In this document: one piece after another, positions 39,047-49,786 of the stretch | How positions within the stretch are numbered: the first letter of the stretch is position 1 | How the letters are laid out: every line of letters starts with the position of its first letter | From: Lachancea mirantina | Taxonomy: Eukaryota > Ascomycota > Saccharomycetes > Saccharomycetales > Saccharomycetaceae | Reading direction: 5' to 3' | Assembly (NCBI GenBank): GCA_900074745.1 | Contig: LT598464.1 | Coordinates: 558,001-622,000, forward strand | Length of the DNA stretch: 64,000 nt | The notes under the pieces: generated by a model | The model's input: only the letters and a program-made list of their open reading frames with translations | Told to the model about the DNA's origin: nothing | Database searches by the model: none | Translations under genes and position numbers: made by a program

Positions 39047-40783
39047 AGTTCACTGCATGTGGTTGCATCAACATGGTTCGCGCGCCTTCTCTCTTTGGAG
39101 CCTTCTTTGGCTTGCCCTTTTACATGCCAACTTGATTATCAACTCGAGATTCGCAATGCTTCAAGCTGCATGCGAGGGACATCAAAATTCTCATTTCCAC
39201 CGTCATGTCCCAGTCGTTTGAATGGAACGCACCGTGAACGTTTTTCTTTACAACTTATAACCAGTGTGGGCAGTGATCGCCTATGTCCCCTGTGATTGTC
39301 TCGATAGCTAGTCTGTCCTCGTGGGTACGTTATCTGTTGGCACCTTGTTCGGGATCCACTTATTATACTCTCGGGGAGCCGTACACTTGAAACCTCATCC
39401 TGGAGTCCTATTTTGAGTAAATTAAATTAAACATTGTCTATTTGGGTTTGAGATCGCCAAGCTAACTCACTAAGTTGTACGCATATGTGGGGCGTGTTCA
39501 GCCTCTCGTGGGATTGACTACTTGTCCTGTCTATGAACATTATTCTGTCATGTCTAGCACGTGGACTGGCCTGCCCATAGTATCAAGATCTTAATAGATC
39601 GAATACCATGGCATTTGAAAGACATCCAGATAAAGCCAGCTGCCTTTTGAGTCGTTGTTTATCACTGCGATGAATTTTACCAAATTCACTTGGCTCTAAT
39701 CGCAAAAGTTTATTGATTTCTACTCTATTATCTCAAATTCCATGGAGATTCTTTCCATCCTAAAGACTCTTTAGATCGCAAATGCTCTCATATCTGGCAT
39801 TATGAGTTTAAGATTGATTGCTCACATACCTTGCTAATTTTTCTACTAATCCAATCTTCAAAGACTTGTACGTTGCAGATTTTTGAATCCGGGAACCGTA
39901 TTTATGGCATAGGTGGCAGATGTCGTTCACTCCAGCAGCTAGAAAAAGGCCGCAAATAAACTATTGCTCTCAGATTTACTTAGAAAATGGCTTCTTAGAT
40001 GTGTCACTTTCCAAACGTGCAGTGGAACCTTAACGATTGCATCTTTCAGGAAAAATTACGGGATAAGAACGGTTATGTATTAATGCACAAGCCGGCTTCT
40101 AATCATGCATCGTAACACTTTCAAGAGAGGATAGTCACTAAGTTTGAGCCTGTTGTTTCGAACAGTTTTTTGTCGAAGCTGTCGATCCGACAATGAGATA
40201 AAACATGTCAACAATAACATTGAAATGCGCCAGTTCGAGCTTTGTAAAAACTCGTTTGACTCTTTTATACTAGTAAAAGAGCAGGTTTTCAATGCAAAAA
40301 CCGTTATTGAGGGTACATTTTGTGACTTTTGTATAATTAATCAAAGCTCTGTCACTCTATGATGCTAGTGGTAGTAATTCCTACGCTTAGGCTTCTTGAA
40401 AAAATGCGACGAGTAATTTCCCCAAACATGAAGAAATCACATTCATTGATGTAGATTATTTCCAATCTTTTCTACAAGACGGTCATATGTGTTATTATCT
40501 CTTTCAAGATATATGCTTATGATTATATGAGTCTTCCATCGTTGTTCATGTCGTATAAACTCTCAGCTCTTCTAGCATCACCTTTCGTTTTCGAATGATC
40601 GCCTGAAAGATCTCACCGCCTCTCCAAATGCCTCTGATTATAGCTTTGTTCTATATGCAGACCCAATCAAGTCACTTGTTCTATCATCCGTTGCCAGTAC
40701 AGTGTCATCCAGGCTTGAGTTTCCTCAAAATCAATCATAAAAGGCTCTCAAGCCGCTCGTCAAATTTGAAGCCGCATGCAACA
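39047..40783. other. Gene-poor spacer with one possible LTR-like remnant
   Basis: No gene is supported in these 1.7 kb; all frames are short and featureless. A region at 39335-39600 resembles the LTR-like family. The MNN1-like gene's 3' end is on the right. Confidence 0.45.
39335..39600 (-). repeat. Possible old LTR-like remnant
   Basis: On the minus strand it has CACGTGCTAGACATGACAGA, matching the 5' word of the sister repeats, later GAGAGTATAATAAGTGGAT, and an end at GTGCCAACA. The middle does not align by eye. It would be a diverged, broken fossil. Confidence 0.3.
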
Positions 40784-42550
40784 TCAGTCGTATGACCAAG
40801 CTTGTTCAATCAACTTGATGTTCTCCAATTCTTCATCAGAGAATCGAAAAGAAGTACCCTCGGTTTCAGCAAGATCATCATAGCCGCACCATAAATACCC
40901 GCTACAGCTTTTTTCCTTCTTAAATCCGCCCTTAGAAGATTTGAGACCAAAGAATGAAGACCGAACACGAGTCGGAATTACGGCACCGTCGATTGTCACG
41001 GGCGAGAGATAAAAGGTTTGCAGATCTGCTTCGGAGTTAAAACTTTTCTGTAGTGACTTTATTTTCTTATAATCTTGGGTCCATGTCATCTTCTTACACC
41101 TTCTGAATCCGCCGTTTAGCCATAACAGTTGCTTGTTATCGCTGAAATGAGCCAGCTGAGTAGCGCACAAATAGTTGCAAGAGTTAATCGTTCCCTCATT
41201 TAGAGTTCCTACCGCTCCTCCAAAATTCGAGTTAAAACGATAGTTCTCATTGCCAGAAATGGATTGGCCAAGCCAAAACAGCTCTTTGTCTCCCCAAACT
41301 GGCTCGCTTGAAACTTTCCATAATTGCAAGACGCTAGATATCAACAAGCCGGTCATATGGGTTTTCTTCTCTAACAGTACTACACCGCTTTCCATTAAGT
41401 GGCGGTATCGAGAACTAAAAAAAGGATTGCCCAGAGTGTAATTGGTGACCTCCCTTATGCCAAAGACACGGCCTTCGCCCCTGGAAGGCAGCAATTGCCG
41501 GTAAAACTCGATCTCGCGACCCTTCACACGCTCGTTTATCAGTCTATCTTTGAAGAAAAACGCACCTGTCTCTTGATAGCCTGCAGCATCAAATAATGTT
41601 CGAGGATCGACGAATGGGACTGAATCTGCATCCATCAAAATCATTTCGTCGAATGAATTGAACAAGGACGCAATCCATTTGTTTGAAAATCGCTGAAATA
41701 GATCGACACTGTTCGGTTCTAGCGCTTGACGAGCATTGACGAACCAGATGTCCTGTGGATTTCCGGAGTTTCCATTGTGAGAAGCTTGTAAAAAAGGCAT
41801 CGCGTTCCTTCCAGCTTCTATTAGAGCCGTAACTGTAGAGTCTGAGATGTCACCTTTGTGTACAAATTGAATGGGAAGCGTGTTATTAACTGCTCTCAGA
41901 GCTCTCAAAAGCCTCTTGGCGTCGTCCACTCCAGATTCACCCAGGCTGACAACAATGCCACGGCCATTGTAAGAACGCTGCGTACTTTTCCAAAATGAAC
42001 TTGCAGGAAACAAGGGACTTCCTTCAATGGAAGAACCCGAACTTGGCGTCTCGAAATTAGGAAAGCTTTCCAAAGTAAGTCCGTCCCATCTGGTAAAAGT
42101 GGGATGCAACCCAGTAAACTGCGGGAACAATCTGTGCTCGATGTCCCCAAGATCAAGATCGCTAGTTGCAGCTGAGTTCCTCAGGAAACAGTGGCCGAAA
42201 ATTCGCAAATGACGAGTAGAATCTATCACCGATGCCTTGGAGGAGCCATGATTCGCAATGTCCTGAATCGACCAATTTTTGTTTTTCTTGTAAAGCAGTG
42301 CAAAGTATTCACTGCATGCTCTGTCAAGGGAGAAATCTTCACTTGATTGTAAGCCCGGTAGTCCGTTTTCTAGTGCTTTGATGACCTTGTTTGTGGAAAC
42401 TCGGTTGGAAGCCCAGTAGCTCCACGTGAGATGCAGAGAAAAGATAAACCCTAGAACGAGCATTATTCCAAATAACTGGCGCTTGGCTCGCCTAAGCTTC
42501 GGCAGATGTGCCATCGGCTCTCGAATGGATTCAGGAATTTGGACTTGCAT
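40784..42550 (-). CDS. MNN1-family alpha-1,3-mannosyltransferase
   Basis: The 588-residue protein is a type II Golgi membrane enzyme. It has a short basic cytosolic tail (KLRRAKRQ), one membrane anchor at about residues 26-46, then the lumenal catalytic domain. The domain contains GIVVSLGESGVDDAKRLLRA (family start), the metal-binding DxD in LMDADSVPFVDP (about 300-310), and ESGVVLLEKKTHM and GDKELFWLG, which are hallmarks of Mnn1/Mnt2/Mnt3/Mnt4. These enzymes add terminal alpha-1,3-mannose from GDP-mannose to N- and O-glycans. The family often sits in variable regions of yeast genomes, in keeping with the island here. Which paralogue it matches best cannot be told by eye. Confidence 0.88.
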   Translation of the reverse strand: MQVQIPESIREPMAHLPKLRRAKRQLFGIMLVLGFIFSLHLTWSYWASNRVSTNKVIKALENGLPGLQSSEDFSLDRACSEYFALLYKKNKNWSIQDIANHGSSKASVIDSTRHLRIFGHCFLRNSAATSDLDLGDIEHRLFPQFTGLHPTFTRWDGLTLESFPNFETPSSGSSIEGSPLFPASSFWKSTQRSYNGRGIVVSLGESGVDDAKRLLRALRAVNNTLPIQFVHKGDISDSTVTALIEAGRNAMPFLQASHNGNSGNPQDIWFVNARQALEPNSVDLFQRFSNKWIASLFNSFDEMILMDADSVPFVDPRTLFDAAGYQETGAFFFKDRLINERVKGREIEFYRQLLPSRGEGRVFGIREVTNYTLGNPFFSSRYRHLMESGVVLLEKKTHMTGLLISSVLQLWKVSSEPVWGDKELFWLGQSISGNENYRFNSNFGGAVGTLNEGTINSCNYLCATQLAHFSDNKQLLWLNGGFRRCKKMTWTQDYKKIKSLQKSFNSEADLQTFYLSPVTIDGAVIPTRVRSSFFGLKSSKGGFKKEKSCSGYLWCGYDDLAETEGTSFRFSDEELENIKLIEQAWSYD

Positions 42551-45500
42551 CTTGTGCTATCTTTCAAACCGCTTCAAATATTCAACGAAGCCTTAACGGA
42601 GATGCAGCTCGCAATGCGAGTTTGCCAACTGAAAAAGGTGATTTGAAAACTCTATTTATAGAAAAAACCGTTAAGCCTGGTTTGATCTCCATTACCGATC
42701 CCACGTTAGGAGCAAACTGCCACCTTGCTGGCCGGAGTGCATTAAATGTAATTTTGATATGTTGTGTAGCTCAATTTATTGATTATTACTTCTAAAATTC
42801 ATGATCTGTAAGTTGGGAGTGCGTGTAGTATCGAGCCCCGGTCGCGAAACATGGATCGTGGCATGACTTCTGTGCAAGAACTTGTGGTTTTGAAACTTCC
42901 GCAGGGTAAAGATCTACGTTGGCTAGTTACTTCTCTCCAGATTTTCTTACGACTTGTCTGTCAATTAAACTAGAGTTATAAGATTACCATCTGGAATAAT
43001 TGTGAGAAACACTTTTTGAAAATTTTCCTTACACATCTCAAACTTTAACCACTGTATATATACTGGGCAAAGTGTGGACACTGTAAAGCTTTGCCGGGTT
43101 TCAGCTTTTTGCTGCGGTTCCGATGAACTTAACAAGGTTTCTATTGTGGATATATACTTCGCACATCTCAATTGCCTGTTTTTCCTTTCAAACCCACCCT
43201 AACACACTCTTTCCAGTGCGTTCGGAAACAAGCGTGCCAGAGCTTGGGAAAGGTCTATTTTGAAAAGAGGATCCCGGCCGATGTGTAGTCGTCAATTAAT
43301 CTCACGACAAAACGGCAATATTCTTTGCGTCTCCACCATTGTCATGACGGTCTGATGCAACTCAGAGAAGCCTATAAATGCACTAGACCTGTAATTTGAA
43401 AGGTTTTTGCGAAGCAAGCATCACTTATTTGGTCCCTCGCGGCTCAAGCAGTCCACCCGGACGACGGTTGCAGTCGGTGCCTGATGTGGTGCCTGATGTG
43501 GTGCCTGATGTGGTGCCTCCCAGTAATGTTTCAATCATGTTGAATGGCGTGCCTTGAGCGACATCTGTATGGAAACTAACCTCATTAGAGTTTCCGTGGG
43601 TAGAAGACGCTAGCACATGGTTTTCTGAAAAGCGAGATCTGGAGAAGATGTGAACTAATTTGTGATATTTGGTGTCTGTGACGGCCCGCACCTGCAAGGT
43701 TGACATGTTTGCCGGTTAATTCTGAAAAAGATGGTACAAGAGTAATTAAGAGCTCGATCCGAGTTCCTGGAAACTCGCGGGGCTTGCAATTTATCAAAAC
43801 CATAATGCGTCTCTTGGAAGCCCTTGCAGGTCCTATAAACCCCAAAGACGAAACGCAAGCGATGTGCAAAAGGCGACAGATTTCATAATAGCTGTTAAAA
43901 AGGTTAAGCTCGCTACCGAGCTGAATTTGATAGGCAATTAGGTTACTGGAATTATCAGGCGGGTAGAACGACCTGACATCATCTGGTTCCGCCATTAAAT
44001 GAGCTCCACATACCCGTCATAGATCCTGCCACTCAAAACTTGCATAAATCTCTATGCAAATTGGCTTGGCATCGATCGATACAAAAGCTGTGTATCAGAA
44101 AATGAATTTTTAGAATTCCCAGAGAGCCGTCGTCTATGGTTTACTTCCAGCTTTTAGCATGTTTGGTTGCCTCGTCTATTGAATCTTACATGTATCAAGC
44201 AACGGGCAAACGAACTATCGCCAGAGTCGTGGGAATTTCTCGATCTGTCTCTCTGTCGTTTATCTGAGCTGCGTCTAAACAGGAGAAATTACAGAAACGG
44301 GGACAGGATCCCATATGAGGTTTGGTAATTTGCCCGGGATCTCTGATGCGGGGTGGTTTATCGTCAGAATCGCGTTCCCGCTGATGCCTGAAGCGCTTTG
44401 CCCTACAGTGGGTACTTCAGGTCCTGGAGTGGGTTTATCTGGGATGCCTTGTCGTTTCGGTTCTGATTTCAACTGAGAGAGATCGGCGTGGCGTGATCCC
44501 GTTTGCAAACCTGAAACTTTTTGGCGTTCAGTAAGTCCTACTTTCTGGAGCGGAAGTTTGTGGTTTTAGCCCTCGGGATATGGTTTGCCGAGAACTCTCA
44601 GGCTGCATCTTCCACGCGCTTTGCAACGAACTCTTGATGTAAAGAGGCTCACGTCATTCAAGAGATTGTGAAGTGAAGAAATAGAGGAACGAAAGTCGGG
44701 AAAGGCTGGCGACGAAATTAAGAGATGTTGTAGTGAGTCAGTTCGTTCCCTCCAAAACCTCAGGCCTCGCGAAACATTTTTGTCGAAGCGGATCGTGGCG
44801 GATATGGTCGTATTTCTGAACATTTATATAGTTTAAGATTTTTGGGCGACTCTGCTATCCCGTCGTGTCAAAACGTTACTAAGTGTATACAGTTTTGCAA
44901 TTTCATATGATTTCTAACATGTAAACAGAAGTCAAGTTCCTCTTATTAGCACATCGGAATGTCATGTGCGATTGATTTGCCACGGGCGACTTCCCTTCTT
45001 GCAGCGGCTCGATCAATCTGTTAAGATTTACTGACACTCCTCGACGATAGCTCGGCAGTTCAACAACAAAGACACCTAAAAGTTGTTTTCTCGAAGGAGG
45101 GACTCTGTAGAATTCAGCATCTGCACCGCTGGAAAGCACTCTTTTTCTTGTTAATAACGCATTTCGATTAGTTAGCGGGTTTCAGTCAGCTTTGTATGGC
45201 TCCTGATTTAAAAGTGCGATCCTCAGATGAGTATTGCGATGACTCGACTTCGACCGCGGTATGACTGTATATCAATTGAGAGTCTGGAGCTTCCAGAGGG
45301 AGGAGCCGGTCTTGTTCAATGTGCTCAGGTTTCTCAGGGATGACCGCCGGTATGAAGAATGATTCACACCTTCGGGCTTTTATTTCACCAACTAGCGTAA
45401 GAGATGTTCTTTGGGGTATCGAAGATTTTCTCAAATTAGCTCCCATCGAGCTGATCCCCATGGAAGCGTAGAGCCGATGATGGATCCTCATCAGATGCCC

Positions 45501-46132
45501 ATGGGTGTCGTAGCGGCGCGCTTGTAGTACTTAGGATTTGGCGACTCCAAACATCTGGTGTTTTTGGGTGGAAGTATAACCTTATTTGCCGCGAAAAACC
45601 GGTAGGCGTTGGGTGGTGTCCTGAGTTACTGGCGGAAAAGTACATCAGGCGTCTCAATATATTAATATTTGCTGAAGAGATGGGAACAATTCGGTAATGT
45701 GACTAGGGTTTGAATGTCCCTGAGGTGTCTGTATAGGGATAAAGTTTTTGTGCGGGTTTCGCCTAGTGCTGGCATAGACTTTGGCCTTTGGGAGAGTATT
45801 TCGATACACCAGTAGGCAGTGTTGTTAAGTTTTGGTGATATCATAGAGTCTTTACATGGCGAAGGCGGGTCAAGCATTGACAGGGCATGTAGGAAGAAGT
45901 AGGGCTATTGAGGAAGAACTTGAGGGGGGACTTGAGCAAGGACTCAAGCAGGGTGTGCAGGGAAATGAAGAGTTCTAGACGGATTTCACGGCAGAAGAGT
46001 TGAATAGACTCATACCACGCGACTTTTATGACAGAGTGAAGCTCAAGGTGGTAATTATAACAGAAAGAAACGTTAGAGTGAGAAGTTCAAGGGGCTCATA
46101 AGAGGATAAGCCCTCGAAGGTTGGGATGAGGT
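42551..46132. other. Large gene-poor stretch with chained short frames on the minus strand
   Basis: About 3.6 kb hold no gene I can identify. Short minus-strand frames follow one another in differing frames from 45877 down to 43425 (for example 45186-45491 and 43585-43995, the latter 136 codons from an ATG). This might be a decayed coding region or chance; their Arg/Ser/Leu/Pro-rich composition favours chance. A 12-bp tandem repeat lies at 43476-43519. Confidence 0.3.
43476..43519. repeat. 12-bp tandem repeat, about 3.7 copies
   Basis: GGTGCCTGATGT is repeated three times without a mismatch and followed by a partial GGTGCCT. Read on the minus strand it would encode a Gly-Thr-Thr-Ser unit in a short frame (43425-43706). 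Confidence 0.8.
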
Positions 46133-46470
46133 TAGCGTTGGATGGAGTTTACGGCGGATGGTATCGGTAAGTGGCACTATCTACTATTGTGATCACGTGA
46201 CCTCGACAACCGAATACATGAGAGAACTGCAAGATATCTCAGCAGGGGTCACGGAATAGGCCCTTGAGCAGTAACTGGCGACTCAAGGTGGAAACTTGCC
46301 GTTTTGTTACCGAAAATAGCGGGTATATAAAGAAGACGAGGCGTTCACGGAGATCTAAGTATTCGATGCGTGATGTTCTTTATGAGGACCAACTATGAAC
46401 GAATGGGATGTCACTTCCACGTTTATCAATGCCCGACACCGGTCATCTCAGCACTCGAGTGATATAAATA
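46133..46470 (+). repeat. Old LTR-like copy (partial), abutting the next
   Basis: The region holds GTGATCACGTGACC, then CGGGTATATAAAG and GTTCACGGAGATCTAAGTATT, then the CAACTATGAACGAATG segment typical of this repeat family. It abuts the better preserved copy at 46471. Diverged and broken; the left end is approximate. Confidence 0.45.
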
Positions 46471-46945
46471 TGTTGGAAAGAGATAGGAAGTGATATCGTG
46501 TAGTTGCACTGTCACGTGACCACAATGACAGAATGAAATTAGAGCAAAGAACAGCCGATTGGCATTCTGTGGAAGAACTAGAAGCTAAAACGGGTCCATT
46601 GGCAGTTCTAGAATCTTCAAAACATCGTAATCAGATCATATGTAGTATGATGAATCACGTACGATGAGAATTCGCCGTCTAGTATGAAGAAAGTAACGCA
46701 GATGTTTTGATCAGTCATACAGTGGCTATATCTTCCAGATAACCACGGAGAGATATAAGCACTCAATTCCTTATGCGCTTTACTATTTAGATTAACCATG
46801 AACGAATCAAATGAGCAGTTCAGAAATCTATCAACCACCGACACCGATTTTCCTCAATACTTACATACTCTTTTGGATCAACTATGAACGATTCAAGTGA
46901 ACAATTCTAAAACCCGTCGGCCGCCAGTGCAGGTCAACCTCAACA
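46471..46945 (+). mobile_element. Old solo-LTR-like copy, Ty1/copia-type family
   Basis: At 475 bp this is the clearest copy. It begins TGTTGGAAAGAGAT and ends CCTCAACA, giving TGTTG...CAACA termini. Inside are CACGTGACCACAATGACAG, a TATA-type CACGGAGAGATATAAGC, and a downstream part carrying two related ATG-led units about 87 bp apart. The same parts occur in order in the minus-strand copy at 35922-36424. No target-site duplication is evident. It is a fossil with no adjoining internal region. Confidence 0.55.
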
Positions 46946-47598
46946 GAAACTTAGAACCCTTATTATACTTCTGTCTGGCAGTTCAACTTGTTGACACATC
47001 TCCCTAGCATTTCCCTGGCCTTGCACTGTTTGTCAAATATCGGAATCACCGTTCCCATCACTGGAGCCCATACACCCACACCCCTTTTCAAAACCCAAAC
47101 GGCAGCCACTAGCGAGACGTTTTCGTCGCAAGTGACCTCGCTTTCTCCTTATTTCCGTCTTACACCCACCCTGATGTCTACCCTCTTATATCCGTGTTAA
47201 ACGCGTTCTAGACCCCGTGCTGCCGCTGAACTTAACTTCTGTACGGAGATTTCTAAGCCAAGTGTCTTATTTCCGCACATTTCCGCCCAGGTCACCGTCA
47301 AAAGTTACCAACTGTCCAGTTCGCCTATCTCCGCCTTGGCGATGAGCCCTGTTTAAAGACAACAGCGGATATTAAAGTGGGAAAAGATCTAAGGGCTACT
47401 GGTGAATTTCAATTAAAGGTGCAATCTCTAGCAAGAACACGGAGAAGCGGATATAAGTATTGGAAGACTCTGTCGGTGATTTGTATAAGAAGGAGGTGTT
47501 TTACTTTATCGGCTGAATCACACAAGAAAGATCGTTTTTAAACCACATCAGTTAGACAATTATCGATCCAGACTGATCCACATTAATATTCTTTGACT
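46946..47598. other. MFS gene upstream region
   Basis: No gene is supported. A word at 47437-47465 (ACACGGAGAAGCGGATATAA) resembles the TATA part of the nearby LTR-like repeats and could supply the promoter of the MFS gene. CCG/CGG triplets are frequent at 47230-47340. Confidence 0.35.
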
Positions 47599-49368
47599 AT
47601 GAACAAGTTTGCGCTTGTATGTTGTATGGCGTCGTTGGCGCTGACGTTGTTTCTGGCAGCGCTAGACATCGTGATCGTAATCACGTTGTATGACACGATC
47701 GGCCAGAAATTCAACGACTACTCCAGTATCGGGTGGCTCGTGACCGGGTACTCGCTGCCTAACGCGCTGTTCACGCTGCTGTGGGGCCGGTTTGCGTCTC
47801 TCTCGGGGCTCAAAACGAGTCTTGTAATGTCGATTTTGATTTTCGAGCTGGGGTCCCTCATCGTCGCGGTGTCGACCTCCATGGGCATGCTGATCGGCGG
47901 CCGTGTCGTGGCCGGTTGCGGCGGCAGCGGTATCCAGTCGCTCGTTTTTGCGGTGGGCACTTCGCTTGTACAGGAGAAAAATCGCGGGTTGGTGATCACC
48001 GCGCTGGGACTCGCGTTCGCCATAGCGTTTGCAGTCGCGCCCATTATCGGCGGCGCGTTCACGGAAAACGTCACGTGGCGTTGGTGTTTCTACATCAATT
48101 TGCCCGTGGGTGGCCTGGCGCTTTTTTTGCTGCTGTGCACCTACAATCCAACCGGGAAACCCTGGACCCACACCGTGCGCGACAATGGCCGCGCTGTGAT
48201 CCGTGCTCCTTACGGAAACCTGTTCCGGGCCAAGTTTTGGCACGAGTTCTCGCATTTGCTGTTTTTCAAACTCGATTTCATCGGATTCGCACTCTCTTCC
48301 GCCGGGTTCGTGCTTTTTTTGCTCGGTTTCACTTTCGGGGGCACTCAAAACGCATGGGACTCGGGTACCATCATCGCTTACATCACCGTGGGTGGCATAC
48401 TCATTCTCCTGTTTGTCTTATTCGATTTCGTTCTGCTTCCTTGGTATGGCCGGCGTAACGAACATTTGCCAGTGAGCCCACTTTTGTCCTGGTCCATGTG
48501 CAAGATACCGGGCATTTTCACCAGCTCTTTTGCGAATTTCTTCTGCTGTTTCGCCTTCAACATGCAGATAGTCTACATCGTCCAGTTCTACCAAATCGTT
48601 CACAATAAGGGCCCCACCGCGGCCAGTATGCACATGTGGGCATTTTTGGTGCCCGTAATGCTATCCATTATCATCATGGGGAAAGTCAACCAGAAACTGG
48701 GGCTCATCAAACCGGGGATCGTTGTAGGTGTCGTATGCGGCGTTGCTGGCTCCGGCGTTCTTACCTTGATCTCGAACGACTCCACCACGGGCCAAGTCAT
48801 TGGCTACAGTATTATGCCTGGTATCGCTTTCGGTAGTATCATGCAGGGCTCTTTGCTCAGTGCCCAAGTACAGGTCGAGAAGTCCGACCCACTTTTCCAC
48901 CCCAAATTCATCGAAGCCACTGCGATCAACACGTTTGCCAAATCCCTAGGTATGTCCTTTGGCGGTATTTTCGCAACTATGGTCTTCACCAATTCCGTGC
49001 ATGACAAATTCGTCCAACATAACCTCGATTTGTCCGCTTACGGATCCGTCGAGGGCCTCATCGTCGCCTCCGAGCACCACTACCAAGGTCCCGACAGTCT
49101 CGTGGCCAAGATTATCACGGATGCAATCAGAAATGTGTACTACGTGTCCCTGGGTTGCTCGGCGATCTCGTTCATGTTCGGAATTTTCTCCTCCAATAAG
49201 CGCCTATTCTACAAGCAACCCCAAGACTTGGAGAAGACCGAGACCCAGGACACAATCGGGAAGAGAGAATCGGATTCCGCGCCCTCTTCTGGCCAAGAGG
49301 ATAGCCAATTGGACGGCCAAGAGGAGTGCGTAGCTGAACCCAAGTTGGACATCTCGTCAACCCGATAG
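47599..49368 (+). CDS. MFS transporter, Vba3/Vba5-like (DHA2, about 14 membrane segments)
   Basis: The ATG at 47599 gives 589 residues; the frame opens upstream only at a TTG. The protein is hydrophobic throughout with about 14 segments. The drug:H+ antiporter motif is near TLFLAALDIVIVITLYDTIG, then GWLVTGYSLPNALFTLLWGR, GSGIQSLVFAVGTSLVQEKNR and ITWRWCFYINLPVGG-like motif C sequence. From memory it tracks S. cerevisiae Vba3 and Vba5 nearly segment by segment, including LLGLTFGG and SDSIKNVF-like blocks. Those proteins are linked to vacuolar or plasma-membrane basic amino acid and drug transport. The C-terminal tail is hydrophilic (Glu/Gln/Ser). The coding sequence is GC-rich. The direction of transport and substrate are not known. 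Confidence 0.85.
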   Translation: MNKFALVCCMASLALTLFLAALDIVIVITLYDTIGQKFNDYSSIGWLVTGYSLPNALFTLLWGRFASLSGLKTSLVMSILIFELGSLIVAVSTSMGMLIGGRVVAGCGGSGIQSLVFAVGTSLVQEKNRGLVITALGLAFAIAFAVAPIIGGAFTENVTWRWCFYINLPVGGLALFLLLCTYNPTGKPWTHTVRDNGRAVIRAPYGNLFRAKFWHEFSHLLFFKLDFIGFALSSAGFVLFLLGFTFGGTQNAWDSGTIIAYITVGGILILLFVLFDFVLLPWYGRRNEHLPVSPLLSWSMCKIPGIFTSSFANFFCCFAFNMQIVYIVQFYQIVHNKGPTAASMHMWAFLVPVMLSIIIMGKVNQKLGLIKPGIVVGVVCGVAGSGVLTLISNDSTTGQVIGYSIMPGIAFGSIMQGSLLSAQVQVEKSDPLFHPKFIEATAINTFAKSLGMSFGGIFATMVFTNSVHDKFVQHNLDLSAYGSVEGLIVASEHHYQGPDSLVAKIITDAIRNVYYVSLGCSAISFMFGIFSSNKRLFYKQPQDLEKTETQDTIGKRESDSAPSSGQEDSQLDGQEECVAEPKLDISSTR

Positions 49369-49786
49369 TCACGTGTCTACTTCCCAAATTCCCCCACGGT
49401 TTTCACCGACCGCTCCCAGTACCAACGGTCCGAATCCCGAGTCTATCTCAACTCTGTCGTTCCCGCGGGTGCTGGAAGAATTCCAACCGGAAGACTGCGT
49501 TTCGCATCGTCTAAGCTTCTTCTTCTTCTCCTTATGGAAGGTCACCGCGAGCTACTGTCACGTGATCGTCGGGATAATTAATGGCATGTGATAGCGAAAA
49601 TCTCAAACTCTTTTGGGAAAGTCAAAAAAGTTGGTAGCATAGACGTTGACAGCTAATCTTACCTGTATGTATCTACTGTATAAATAATGAACGTGCTTTT
49701 CAAGAAGTTACATCGATAAGAACTACCGCTACAGTTTGCTGGAACTTGCGGGAACATTTTCTTAATTAGAGCAACTTGAGAATTTT
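49369..49786. other. MFS-aldolase intergenic region
   Basis: No gene. GTCACGTG words occur at 49369 and 49557 (Cbf1/Pho4-type E-boxes), and a TATA-like TATAAATAATGAA lies at 49679-49691, about 100 bp before the aldolase ATG. Confidence 0.4.
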
